Source: Apoda limacodes (taxonomy: Eukaryota; Arthropoda; Insecta; Lepidoptera; Limacodidae). Taken from it: a DNA stretch of 64,000 bases. Position 1 is the stretch's first letter, and the number at the start of each line of letters is the position of its first letter. Shown here piece after piece: positions 1 to 9,858 of the stretch. The position numbers and the translations under genes were made by a program. The notes beneath the pieces were generated by a model. That model was not told the DNA's origin. It made no database searches and worked only from the letters and a program-made list of their open reading frames with translations. The DNA is taken from the NCBI GenBank assembly GCA_946406115.1, contig OX291545.1, positions 13,654,001-13,718,000 of the forward strand, given 5' to 3'.

Positions 1-9
1 TTACTATAG

Positions 10-207
10 CGCATCAAGCATGTTTGCCAAGGCGGGAGTGCCAGACTTTTTGCTGTCATGAGGACTCGTGTGGAGTCTCTTTGTGAGAGGCTCCGCTGTT
101 CTAATAATAACCTACTGCGAATGGTTAGTACAGATCTGGAAAGCCCCATATATAAATACTGGATTTCTGTGCATTGGGATGAGAACCAAGAGTTATCTAA
201 TGTTTGA
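10..207 (+). CDS. possible 3' terminal exon of an unrecognised gene
   Basis: An open frame runs from an AG at 8-9, a possible splice acceptor, to TGA at 205-207 (65 codons). It contains coding-like stretches such as DLESPIYKYWISVHWDEN. An AATAAA at 250-255 follows the stop, as expected for a 3' UTR. Nothing upstream is visible because the window starts here, and the acceptor lacks most of its pyrimidine tract. I do not recognise the protein. It reads towards NGDN on the same strand, so the two genes would be closely spaced. A chance open frame is the alternative. Confidence 0.35.
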   Translation, partial: RIKHVCQGGSARLFAVMRTRVESLCERLRCSNNNLLRMVSTDLESPIYKYWISVHWDENQELSNV

Positions 208-249
208 TCTCATTTTTTTTTCATTTATTTTCCAACGAATTAACAATAT

Positions 250-616
250 AATAAAATTAAAAAATAATTCTAATCCTTCCTACTGTCAATCAATTTTATT
301 GAGGATTATATGTAGGGACTTCAGTCGCCGCTGTCATATTTAATCAAAACTTAGGGCATTTTCCCATGTAATGCAATATATTTTATTTATTGTACTGTGT
401 TAAATACCCTATTTTGTTTGATGAAATGAGACATAAGTGTATTTTTACAATTATAAATGTATACTACCATATGTTGTTTACATGACAATAATACTGTAGT
501 TATGGCATAGTACAAGTTACAAACCAGAAGTTACATCAACATATAATTATTACATTCTGCCTCTTATTAATAATGTAAATTTTGAGATTTTAAGTAGATA
601 TGTGTGATTGTTTCAG
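250..616 (+). other. AT-rich gap before NGDN
   Basis: It holds a poly(A) signal for the upstream frame (AATAAA 250-255) and the end of the intron or leader before the NGDN coding exon. The acceptor TTGTTTCAG ends at 616. No other gene or repeat was recognised. Confidence 0.5.
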
Positions 617-628
617 GCGACTGACGAA

Positions 629-1516
629 ATGGAACAAGCCAATCTGCCTCAAGCCATAAATTTATTTAAAGAAATGAATTCAAATGTGCAACAAGTTTCG
701 CAGCTAGTAGACAACATGTTGGATCGTGTTAAAAATGGTGAAATGTCTACAGATAAAGGACTTAGTTTTTTGGAAATGAAATATCAAATGCTTCTGAGCT
801 ATTTAATTAATTTAACTTATATTGTCTTAAGAAAATGCTCTGGTGTGAAAATAGAATCAGACCCAACTATTGACAGGCTTATTGAAATACGTACTGTTCT
901 CGAAAAAATAAGACCAATAGATTCTAAACTTAAGTATCAAATTGACAAGCTTGTTAAAACAGCTGTTGTGGGACCATCAACAGAAGAAGATCCACAGTCA
1001 TATCGAGCTAATCCATCAAACCTAATTAGTAAAATCGAAGACTCTGCAGAAGATTCTAATGACGACTCTGAAGCAACACATGGCAAGGCTGAAAAGCCAA
1101 ACAAGTCTAATATCTATGTACCTCCAAAACTAGCTGCTGTACATTTTGATGAAAAAACTTCCAGATTTGAAAATGATTCCAAAAATAATGAGAAAACTAA
1201 AAAGAAATTCCTTAATTCAAATGTTATGCGTGAACTACGTGAAGAGTATTCTGAAGCTCCATTAGAAATCAGTTCAGGTAATCATGTAAAACATTCTGTG
1301 TCGAAACATGAACAGGAAAAGACTGAATATGAAGAGAATTATCTGACGAGATTACCTGTTACTAAAGCAGAAAAGAATCGCAGAAAAAAGTTGACTACAG
1401 TTGGTATGTTAGCAGATGAAATCACAGGAAGTAGTGGACATACTAGCAAAATAACTCGAAAGCACAAACTTAAATCAAAGAAAGGGAAAGGATTTAAAAA
1501 ACGGCGTATTCACTAA
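629..1516 (+). CDS. NGDN: Neuroguidin, Sas10/Utp3/C1D-family ribosome biogenesis factor
   Basis: A 295-residue protein from ATG 629. The family works in the nucleolus in small-subunit (SSU processome) assembly, and vertebrate NGDN also binds eIF4E/CPEB in translational control. The Sas10/C1D helical region covers about residues 10-115. It carries the family hallmarks KGLSFLEMKYQMLL (43-56) and the adjoining blocks IEIRTVLEKIRP and KLKYQIDKLVKTAV. A YVPPKLAAVHFDE block and a highly basic C-terminus (KKGKGFKKRRIH) also match neuroguidin. Length is close to the human protein (315). The exon opens after a TTGTTTCAG acceptor (to 616). Frame is open back to it, so a short upstream coding exon is possible, but ATG 629 aligns well as the start. 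It is intact, with no frameshift. Confidence 0.93.
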   Translation: MEQANLPQAINLFKEMNSNVQQVSQLVDNMLDRVKNGEMSTDKGLSFLEMKYQMLLSYLINLTYIVLRKCSGVKIESDPTIDRLIEIRTVLEKIRPIDSKLKYQIDKLVKTAVVGPSTEEDPQSYRANPSNLISKIEDSAEDSNDDSEATHGKAEKPNKSNIYVPPKLAAVHFDEKTSRFENDSKNNEKTKKKFLNSNVMRELREEYSEAPLEISSGNHVKHSVSKHEQEKTEYEENYLTRLPVTKAEKNRRKKLTTVGMLADEITGSSGHTSKITRKHKLKSKKGKGFKKRRIH

Positions 1517-1785
1517 AACACCTTGCTCTTTAGAATTTGCTAACAAGGTTAAAATTTGATATTAACTGCACATCCTTGATTGATTTTCAAGTTGTGAATA
1601 TAGATTCTAAATAATCAATAATTAGTTATTAATCGACCTTTTTTTTCCCTTTTTTTTTATTGTAATTGGTTATGATTTTTTTAATATTTTTAAGAATCTT
1701 TTTGCATATATGTTTTAAATTTTACTCATGTGAGCCATTATTATGTTTTATTTTCGTAAAACTTGATTCAAATTGCTAATTCCAA

Positions 1786-1825
1786 AATAAAACAACTAAT
1801 GTAGTTTTGGAAATTATTTAATAAA
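1786..1825 (+). promoter_or_regulatory. NGDN poly(A) signals
   Basis: Two AATAAA hexamers (1786-1791 and 1820-1825) lie 270-310 bases past the NGDN stop in an AT-rich 3' UTR. Either could direct cleavage. Confidence 0.55.
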
Positions 1826-2049
1826 GTTAACAAAACAATTATCTAGCTGTATCAAGTAGACCACATGAGTTCGTTGATCTTCGTTTTTTATTTACCTATG
1901 TAATATTAATAAGTTAATTGGTAATCTTTATTACATATTGTATGTATATGTTAAAATTTTGTTTTCTTACATTATTTTGTTTGTGATGTTTGGTCTTGTT
2001 ACTTTTCTTAATTTGTGTTTGTTTCCAAATTCGTAATAAAAAATACTAT

Positions 2050-2405
2050 AAAGTAATAAGTTTTATTTGTTGTGTAATGGTTTTCCCGGACTAGGGAAGT
2101 CCTGGAGGCAGCTGGCAGGATTAAAAGATTGGTATCGAAACAATCGCATTTGACGGATGTGCCCGATGGGAGTATGTGTGTCGAGGCACTGGTAGTCACC
2201 GCGAGGAGGAGCAGTGCCGTGGTTGTGCGTCAAGTCTGAGCGAATTACACGGTTTAACAGCCAAGGGGGAGACGCCATCGTCAACTGTAACAATATAAAC
2301 TTATTGTGGTATGCATCATTCAGATTAAGATAAGATTAAGATTCCTTAGATTAAGTTATTTGTTTGGCATACAATAAAGAATATTTAATATTATTATTAT
2401 TATAT
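2050..2405 (+). mobile_element. probable 3' tail of a non-LTR retrotransposon
   Basis: A GC-richer island sits in AT-rich sequence. An open stretch (about 2097-2238, LEAAGRIKRLVSK...) ends in TGA. It is followed by a short UTR, CAATAAAG, and a TAT/ATT trinucleotide run (about 2388-2402), the usual form of a LINE 3' end. No RT motif remains, so the clade cannot be named. A host exon is the alternative. Confidence 0.35.
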
Positions 2406-2610
2406 TTATACAATTGTATTGTGGTATTTTTTTCCAGATTATTAGAACACGGTTTAAAAGGTAAAGGGGTACGGCACACATTTTATAACTTTGGAAGCCA
2501 ATAACTCGCACAATATACAGAAAAAGCTACTAAAGAAAATTATCTTTCGTTGGACAGGTCCACCCTACATCTTTCTTAGTCCAATGTAAGTACAGCTACC
2601 CTTAAAAAAC

Positions 2611-2755
2611 GTTTTCAAGTAGAATATGTCCTTTCCCGGAAATCAAACTATCTCCAAGACAAATTTCAACTTAATCGGTACAGCAGTATAAGCGTGAAGG
2701 GGTAACAGACAGACAGACAGAGTTACTTTCGCATTTATAATATTAGTATGGATAC
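2611..2755 (+). repeat. RTE/SINE-like 3' tail, copy 1
   Basis: Shares with 3262-3400 and 3925-4075 the order: TCCTTTCCCGG, CAAACTATCTCCA, AATC.GTACAGC.GT, (ACAG)n and TTTCGCATTTATAATATTAGTATGGAT. This end sequence is common to RTE-type LINEs and their SINE partners in Lepidoptera. Confidence 0.6.
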
Positions 2756-2802
2756 GCAATAAACAAACAATGTATTTTATAAAAAAATATGTAGTTACCT
2801 AC

Positions 2803-2932
2803 CGGTTTGGGAACACCTGGAAAAGGATCTCTGTATTCATCTTGCTGTGTCGTCATATAGTCCATAACTCCAAACTCAGGGTGAAGTTGAGCTAGATCTG
2901 CATTCTTCATAAGCTTATTTCTTCCTGGCGTG
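2803..2932 (-). CDS. CFAP95: CFAP95 homologue, exon 2 (partial gene)
   Basis: The minus-strand exon is bounded by ATTCAACAG (acceptor) and GTAGGTAAC (donor). It begins with one base, completing the two-base overhang left by exon 1 (4627-4925), and encodes 43 further residues. HPEFGVMDYMTTQQDEYRDP matches the conserved C-terminal part of CFAP95/C9orf135, which has HPPDW..., then TTY..DY..P. The donor predicts at least one further exon at lower coordinates. None was recognised, so the C-terminus is missing here or the protein ends soon after by read-through. Confidence 0.65.
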
Positions 2933-3261
2933 CTGTTGAATATGCAGGATTTTAATATAGGTCAGCTACGATTTATGATGGTTTAAGTAATGCTTTGCCT
3001 CGGTGAAATCGTGCTGATAGGGTTTCGCACCAGAACGTAATAAAACACAATACTAACGTAATAATAAGTCAATATTATTGCTCTAATCAATCACATATTA
3101 AGCGACTAAAGTGAATTTGAAGCGTATACCTACTGACGGCTAGAAACTATATATACATATATAATTTACTTACTTTTGCCTGCGGTTTTACCCGCTCTAA
3201 ATTCGGTTATCGGTGTAGGATTTTAACGGCAACTCCTTAATTATAGAATAAAAAACCGACT

Positions 3262-3400
3262 CACTTTTGACATTTTCAAGTAGCCTATGCTTTTCTCCGG
3301 CACTCAAACTATCTCCATGCCAAATTTTATCCTAATCCGTACAGCGGTTTAAGCATAAAGAGGTGATAGACAGACAGAGTTGCTTTCGCATTTATAATAC
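3262..3400 (+). repeat. RTE/SINE-like 3' tail, copy 2
   Basis: Same block order as the copy at 2611-2755, ending in TTTCGCATTTATAATA. It directly follows a reversed Helitron-like terminus. Confidence 0.55.
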
Positions 3401-3924
3401 AGCGGACCCGGTAGACGTTTTCCTGCCCTGAAAAACAGCGCCACATTAAATAAATGATATTTTAAATTCAACATTTACATTTTTAAAATTTTGCGATTTC
3501 ATAATTCATTACTTCTAACGAATCTACGGCTGAGTCATCATTTTTGGATATCTTGCTGTTTACTATGGTCTCTGTCTTAATTTTAAATTTTTTCATTTTC
3601 TTTCAAATTTTCTATAGTTTCCACCATAGATGACGGGAAGCCTTTCTTTAAATCCTTTCGATGCGTTTTTTACGTTTTATGTAATGAGTTTAACAATTTT
3701 TACAATGATTGAAGATGTGGAATATGATAATAATGGAATCGCATTCAAAGCAGCGAATGTTGAAATCATTGTCGTACTTTTAATATCTGCCGTTTAGGAG
3801 AAGCCACCTACCGGGTCTATTTGTAATTTTAAACCACCCAGAAACCCATTGAAATGTTCAGACAAAATTTCACCCAAATAGATTTAGCCGTTAAGAAGAA
3901 TTATACGTATAAAAAAACTGACGC

Positions 3925-4075
3925 ATGCTTGACGGTTTCATGAAGCCTATGTCCTTTCCCGGGACTCAGACTATCTCCATGCCAAATGTCTTCTTAATCC
4001 GCACAGTGGTTTAAGCGTGAAGAGGTAACAGACAGACAGAGTTACTTTCGCATTTAAAATAGTATGGATATGAAA
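3925..4075 (+). repeat. RTE/SINE-like 3' tail, copy 3
   Basis: Contains CCTTTCCCGGGACTCAGACT, ACAGACAGACAGAG and TTTCGCATTTAAAATAGTATGG. It is closely similar to the copies at 2611 and 3262. Confidence 0.55.
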
Positions 4076-4626
4076 GTGTGGATTATCTACAATAAGTAGG
4101 TATAGTATGTATATGTACCTAAGTTTTGAAAGTGTGGCAATGCATGGTTGTATATATAGATCCACCAACTTATGGCAGCGCGGCTACTCGGACCGTGAGT
4201 GAAGAGTCATCTACGAGTCGATCAGTAGCTGGCATACGAGTAACTACAACATTTTTCGTTCGTACTCGCCATTCGACCGCCCCCTTCACGCCACCACACC
4301 GCACCTAAAAACTGCTTTCTAAAGTTTTGTTTATTTTCACTTTCTTGTTTATTATATTTATGAAACATAATTATTTCTAGGTGCAATGTACAACGTAACG
4401 CAAAAAGTAGCTATTTACGGATGGTAAATCCCTCCTTTCCCACCATAATTTACACTGTAAACACACGAATTGCTGCTAAACTATGGTCTCTAGACATAGC
4501 TAGTTATGGTACATTATTTTTTCAAATAAGATCAACAGCCATGCAGTGTTCACGTTTTTACAGCGATATAATCTATAATAGTCGATATATGGGCGCAGTA
4601 GGTAGGTCGATAAATACAAAGCTTAC

Positions 4627-4925
4627 TCAGTGCAGGGATACGAGGTAAAATTGACGAGAGATTTGAAAGAATACACAGGGTTTGTTTTCTCAAAAACTTC
4701 TGCCAGCATGTTTCGCGTCTCAGTCGTGCGCACTCCCTGGTCCGCCGTGCCCAATCGACAATAGGAACTTAGGTGATTGCTCAAATGATCACGATATATG
4801 TAGTTGTCTTTCTTTTCTGCATTGATTGTGTAGTCCCAGTGTTCTACTTTCACTTTAGGTCCGTAGATATTTTTAGAAAATAGAATTTGTCGCGGCTTTT
4901 TGACCATTACGTTTTTTGTTCTCAT
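4627..4925 (-). CDS. CFAP95: CFAP95 homologue, first coding exon
   Basis: ATG is at 4925-4923, followed by 99 codons plus two bases, with donor GTAAGC immediately after 4627. CFAP95 (C9orf135) is a ciliary/flagellar protein associated with axonemal doublet microtubules. The diagnostic block is CRLGTADQGVRTTETRNML, corresponding to the vertebrate YRRLGT...TSETHEKL segment. It is preceded by a VEHWDY...KKDNY block that matches VYSWHRD...KGYD. If the donor is ignored the frame stops two codons later, and the phase match with exon 2 favours splicing. Expression would be expected in sperm or ciliated sensory cells. The assignment rests on remembered family motifs, not an alignment run here. Confidence 0.68.
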
Positions 4926-5689
4926 TTTGAATTTAAATTGGAATATTTTAAATATGTAAACGTTGTGTACAATACGTTATAAATGTAAGGTTATTTGTAA
5001 TGTTATCAAAAAGTTTTGCTTTGACGTTTATATACAGCCGGAATTTCAAGATATGTCAAACAGTAAAGAGTTCGTTTAACATATAAGTTTGAAGTTTTAC
5101 CATGAATGAAATGAATATTTAAGGGCATGATTATTTAGCTGTTACGATTGTATTTGCTTTCGTGCTGTCTTTTACCGTTTTATTCAAAAATCTATTTGCT
5201 ATCCTACTGTCAGTTGCCAAATTTGCTAAATTTACGAGAAATTGCAAGCTAAAAAAACAGGCCCTCAGGGTGTGGTGTTACATGTTATAAAGGTAGGTAC
5301 CACATCCATATATAAGCTCCTTGAAGGTACCTAATGTTAAAAACAAATGATTTTATAACCAGCAATCATTATAATTAAAAAAAAGCTAAATAGCCCGACT
5401 TCGATTCTATATGGTGTAAAACACTGGCCGCCATATATTTGTTTTTATACTACCTATCCCAAGAAGCTTATATATGAATGTCACTGGAGAGTGCACTACG
5501 AACAAATAGTTAAAGTCAATTTTGTTTGAGCTTTTTGACCTTTCTGAGTGGGTTGTGGGTTACCAACATTCCGGATAATTTCGCTAATTAATAACTACGC
5601 TACTCAACCAGTCATCACGCACATAATAAACATATGTATTTTGAAATCAAGTTGATTACAACCCTGATAAACTAAAATTAGAAATAATT
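4926..5689. other. gap upstream of CFAP95
   Basis: AT-rich sequence that would contain the CFAP95 promoter. I see no clear TATA box, gene or named repeat. Confidence 0.4.
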
Positions 5690-5884
5690 AGACACATTTA
5701 TACAAATGGCAGTCTCAGCGACATAAATAACTACAGGCCAATAACCATATTGTCATGTATTGATAAAATAATTAAGAGATATTTTGGTAACGAAATAAAT
5801 ATCTAAATTATTAATGAAAAACAGTACGGTTTTCAGAAAAACCGGAGTTCCTCTCAACTTTTAAATGTGTTTAGTTATGATATA
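5690..5884 (+). pseudogene. LINE reverse-transcriptase scrap, cut by a Helitron-like element
   Basis: Reading plus, the sequence gives LSDINNYRPITILSCIDKII and, after a stop, NEKQYGFQKNRSSSQLLNVF. These are the NYRPI.....K..E and QYGF....S RT finger blocks. One in-frame TAA separates them. Coding stops exactly where the element at 5885 begins. Confidence 0.7.
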
Positions 5885-6417
5885 TCTATACTAATATTAT
5901 AAAGAGGAAAGATTTGATTGTTTGTTTGTTTGTATTGAATAGGCTCCGAAACTACTGGACCGATTTGAAAAATTCTTTTACCATTAGAAGCCGACATTAT
6001 CCCTGATGAACTATGTTCTTCTACTTTTTACCGCGGGAAAATGCTTCGTTCCTACGGTAAAACGGGTAAAAGGACAACGGGTAGTAAGAATTATCCTGCC
6101 GTACATTCCTAATTACTTAATTACGTAATTACTTCCTTTTTCACATAACTTCTAAACGGTTGAACCGATTGGGTTGAAATTTTATATGGGTATTTCGATA
6201 GTTTTCTGGATGATTTAAAAATACAATTTGACCCGGTAGGTGGCGCAGCTGTTGGTTCAACTATTAAACGGCTTGACCGATTGGGTTGAAATTTTGTATG
6301 TGTAATTCCATGGTTTCACAGACACGAATGTATTTTTTTTGTATAATTGAGGAGTTGCCGTTAGAACCTACGCCGATAACGAAATTTAGGGCGGGCGAAG
6401 CCGCTGGCAGAAGCTAG
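5885..6417 (+). mobile_element. non-autonomous Helitron-like element, copy A
   Basis: Starts TCTATACTAATATTATAAAG and ends GCAGAAGCTAG with a GC-rich GGGCGGGCGAAGCCGC segment just inside the 3' end. It sits between A (5884) and T (6418), the Helitron target preference. A second copy at 20784-21228 has the same ends. There is no Rep/helicase coding. Repeated phrases (ACCGATTGGGTTGAAATTTT) occur twice inside. Confidence 0.7.
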
Positions 6418-7009
6418 TATGTTATATTTTACCAAGCCAGCCATTGCGAGCCATGATCATCTATGTCTTATTTATATACCAAATTCAATGTACGTAATTG
6501 TAAACATTTAGAATTAGCAAATGAGCATTTATACTAAGAATTATAAATCGCTAATAAATTCAATTGGAAACTACATATTGTTATGTATCAATTTAGATCT
6601 GTATTTATCAAAATATCTATTCTAAAGTGCAAATTACCATATTGCATAAATAGGTAGAACCCATACATTTTGCTAGCCGACACTGTAATAAGCTATTGTA
6701 TTGGTAGGTACATACGGACGTACACATACCTTACATATCTTGGAAAGACTTATAATTTACAAAGGCTGTAGTACCTAAAGATATATGTCGATGATAAAGG
6801 CCTATTTAAACACTGCAAAGTAATGTAATAAAAATAAATATATACTAACAGACGAATCCACTAAAATATAGAACTGGAAAGAACAAGGCATGATCACTTA
6901 CGAAAACTACTTTAAGGTAGCTTACCTTTCAACTTATGTTTTACCAAAAAATAACAATACTCAACATATTTTGCAAAAATTTAAAATTTGTTAACTTATA
7001 AGTTATAAG
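6418..7009. other. no recognised feature
   Basis: AT-rich sequence without a coding signal or a repeat seen elsewhere in the window. Confidence 0.4.
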
Positions 7010-7560
7010 GTATTCCTCAGAACACATCCCATTGAACAAGTGGTAGAACACACATAGGGAGGTAAAGTCCCTTCTGAGACTTCAGGGCTCGATACGGCAA
7101 GTGAGTTTGGGATCGCCGACAATTCTCACAGCCCGTCGTTGAACCGAGTCAAAAGGGCCAAGCTGGTATCCGGGTGCACCCGCCCAGAGATGGCAGCAGT
7201 ACTCCATCTGGGGCCGACAACTTGCGACATGTGGAGCAGCAAACTTGGCCCCGACGTGAAGTACTGCTTCGCTCTGTTAAGTACACCAAGTTTTTTAGAC
7301 GCCAGCTTCACCTTGTCATGCAAATGACCCGGAACTGAACATCGCTGGAGATGTCAACGCCAAGGATCCCAATGCTCTTGGAGATGGAGAGGGAAGTGTT
7401 CTGGAATTGAGGGCCTACAGTAAATGTTGTTTTCGTAACGGTGAACGCGCAGACTTGTGTCTTTGCAGGGTTGAATCGGACCATGTTTACCCGTCCCCAG
7501 TCAGAGACCTAGGACAGTGTGGACAATTGGATGACATTTTTATCCGTCTGACTATCTGTT
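7010..7560 (-). mobile_element. fragment of the 14-kb LINE family
   Basis: On the minus strand it gives the RT C-terminal region (KVKLASKKLGVLNRAKQYFT) and the upstream DWG..V segment, colinear with 14470-15000. It is truncated at both ends and carries stops and a local deletion around 7200-7240. Confidence 0.8.
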
Positions 7561-7985
7561 AGTTTATTTATTTAAATATTTATATAAATCAATAATTCAA
7601 GTGAGATACTTTAATTAATGAATTCTCTGGGATAAAGACCGATAGTAATTCTACTGTTAGGGTTCTTGCAGCCCTTTCAAAAAATTCTCTATTTTTAGAA
7701 GGTTAGATTTTGTACCTACATATGTGTTTCGTAGCGTATTTTGTACGAATTCTTAAAATATAGATTTCATGGACCTGCTGTCGCAAAATGACGGATATAT
7801 ATTCTACCTAGCTAGTCGCAACAGTATAATAATAATCAGACTCAAGGAAAGTGAGTTTTTGATAGTATGAACCCACATACCGTTATATATTTTACCGTGA
7901 TAAAGTTAGCAAATAAGGACGAGCGTCCTTTTTAAGAGTATGGACGATTGCACGCATACACACGGACTTGCATAAATGTTAAGTC
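7561..7985. other. no recognised feature
   Basis: AT-rich spacer between two repeat-derived segments. No gene recognised. Confidence 0.35.
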
Positions 7986-7995
7986 AATATTTTTC

Positions 7996-8393
7996 AGGTT
8001 GGAAGGCGGTTTCTAGCGACGCTCAGGCTTCTTGTCTCGAATACACTCGTCTTCTGCTGGCTGCCAAGTCTGCCATTAAGTCGAGGTACGAACGGTTTTT
8101 CCCGAATCCTATTGGGATCAAAATGCTAGCTTCAAGGTCATTTCGGAGCTGCGTACCTCGTGGAAAGACTGCGAGAAAGGTTTAGACACACAAAAAGCGC
8201 GGTATCGGCAGTTGAAGGCTACCTCAAGGAAGCTCAGCATAGACAACCTTTACGTTTCCCTAAAACGGTCTCGGGGCTTGCACAAAGAGACGTTTGTAAA
8301 GGACAAAGATAAGGTATCTATTTTACATCTGACCACTGGCCCTAAACGTATGGGACACACAACAACACAACACACACAAGTATAGTGGGACAA
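7996..8393 (+). pseudogene. broken coding stretch of unknown origin
   Basis: After TATTTTTCAG an open frame gives GWKAVSSDAQASCLEYTRLL... to about 8130. A one-base frame shift leads into FKVISELRTSWKDCEKGLDT..., which ends at TAG near 8385. Codon use and charge pattern look coding and GC is higher than the flanks. I do not recognise the protein. A decayed retroelement ORF or host gene fragment are the options. Confidence 0.35.
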
Positions 8394-8644
8394 CATTGGT
8401 GGGACCACTAGTCAAAAATCACCCGTAGTTCCACTACTAAATACAGGTAGTGTTAATAGGTACAGTTTGTTTGTTCTACTAATTTTTGGTGTTACTTCTT
8501 TTTTGTGTTATTTCTCTTTTTTTAAAGTTTGTTCCTTTTTGTTTAAATTTTTTGTCGTTTTTTTATATTCTGTTTTAGAAAAAAAGGAAAAAAAACTAAA
8601 TTGAATAAAAAACCTTAAAACGAAAAAAAATAGGCAAAGTGCGA

Positions 8645-9046
8645 GTCGGACTCGCGCACGAAGGGTTCCGTACCATTATCTATAAAAACGGCAAAAAAAA
8701 TCACGTATGTTGTATGGGAGCCCCCTTAAATATTTGTTTTATTTTAATTTAATTATTTATTGATAAAGTGAATATATAACTTAATATTCTGTGAATATTT
8801 CAAGCGTCTTCCTGTTGTCGTTATCAATATCGAGCAAAAACGAGCAAAAGAAACACGTTGGTTGTATGGGAGCCCCCTTAAATATTTATTTTATTGAGTT
8901 TTTAGTATTTATTGTTATAGCGGCAACAGAAATACATGTTCTGTGAAAATTTCAACTATCTGCGGACGGACGGACGGACGGACGGATGCACAGCGGAGTC
9001 TTAGTAACAGGGTCCCGATTTTTACCTTTTGATTGCGGAACCCTAA
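8645..9046. repeat. AGGGTTCCGTA-family dispersed repeat
   Basis: Opens with the palindrome CGAGTCGGACTCG and AAGGGTTCCGTACC, and closes with TTGCGGAACCCTAAAAA, giving inverted ends. It contains two copies of GTTGTATGGGAGCCCCCTTA and a (GGAC)n run at about 8965-8983. Related pieces lie at 18060-18215 and 39924-40210. Confidence 0.7.
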
Positions 9047-9600
9047 AAATTAAAAAGGAACTAAACGGGTGGACAGCAGGCAACGAATGAAAACCCTTAG
9101 TGTATAAGCTCGACTCGCACTTAACGTTTTTTAAACTAAATCACATCCATCCATCCTTTTTACAGAAAACTATGAACTACTTACTTATATTTAAAGTATC
9201 AGTGCACTACGGCCTGTATAAAAAAGTGGAACCAACAGTATTACCATACTTATACATAGCTCCACCCGCAGCAGTAGAACTGCGAGTACTTGAAAATCCT
9301 ACTGTACCCACTAGTGGAACCCATCAGTCAACCGTGAGTGGACAAACCGTAAGGGCTTGATCTTATCACCACTAGCCACAGCAGTACGCTGGTGGTAATT
9401 TTTAAAATTAATAATTAAACTGACGATTCAAAAGTCAATTTGACTTAGTTACCACCACTACCGCTACACGAAACGCTTGTCATTTGTTTTTTTTAAGATA
9501 ACGTTAATTTTCCTAACAAAATGTTTTTTTGATATAAAATAGTTTGTAAATATATTTTGTTTAAATTATTAAGTAACCGGACTGCTGCTACTAAAAAGGT
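9047..9600. other. unassigned sequence before a Jockey element
   Basis: Includes short repeated TACCACCAC and CCACTAG phrases at 9300-9470, possibly a leader of the element that follows. No coding region recognised. Confidence 0.3.
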
Positions 9601-9603
9601 ATC

Positions 9604-9636
9604 AATAGTTCGGTTCTCCGTCACAACCGAACTATT
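9604..9636. repeat. 12-bp perfect inverted repeat
   Basis: AATAGTTCGGTT (9604-9615) is followed, after nine bases, by its exact complement AACCGAACTATT (9625-9636). It lies just upstream of the Jockey ORF1 remnant. Confidence 0.7.
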
Positions 9637-9691
9637 GCAACTTAAAAGTTTCAGTACTTCGGTCAACCGGACTAACAACCGGACTACTGCT

Positions 9692-9847
9692 ATTCTCGCC
9701 GAGATTCCTTGGGCCTGCGACCCAGCCTATTTTGAGGTCGTGTACGCCGAATACGTACAGATCACCGATCTCAATCAAATGCTCAGCTTCATGGCTAAGC
9801 ATCGCGACTTCTTCGCCGCCCTCCGCAGGGTGTCTCCAAAACCTTAA
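9692..9847 (+). pseudogene. ORF1 (gag-like) C-terminal remnant of a Jockey-type LINE
   Basis: Reads IPWACDPAYFEVVYAEYVQI... to a TAA at 9845-9847, immediately before the endonuclease frame. Its position in front of ORF2 makes it the ORF1 tail. No zinc knuckles are present in what remains. Confidence 0.45.
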
Positions 9848-9858
9848 AAACCAAAATA

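Larger units (their letters stand above)
2933..4626 (-). other. CFAP95 intron 1 with repeat insertions
   Basis: A phase-2 intron starts with GTAAGC after exon 1. It contains RTE-like tails at 3262-3400 and 3925-4075. A diverged minus-strand Helitron-like 3' end (about 3170-3245) carries the TAACCGAATTTAGAGCGGG core. A CG-containing patch at 4170-4310 was not recognised. Confidence 0.55.
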
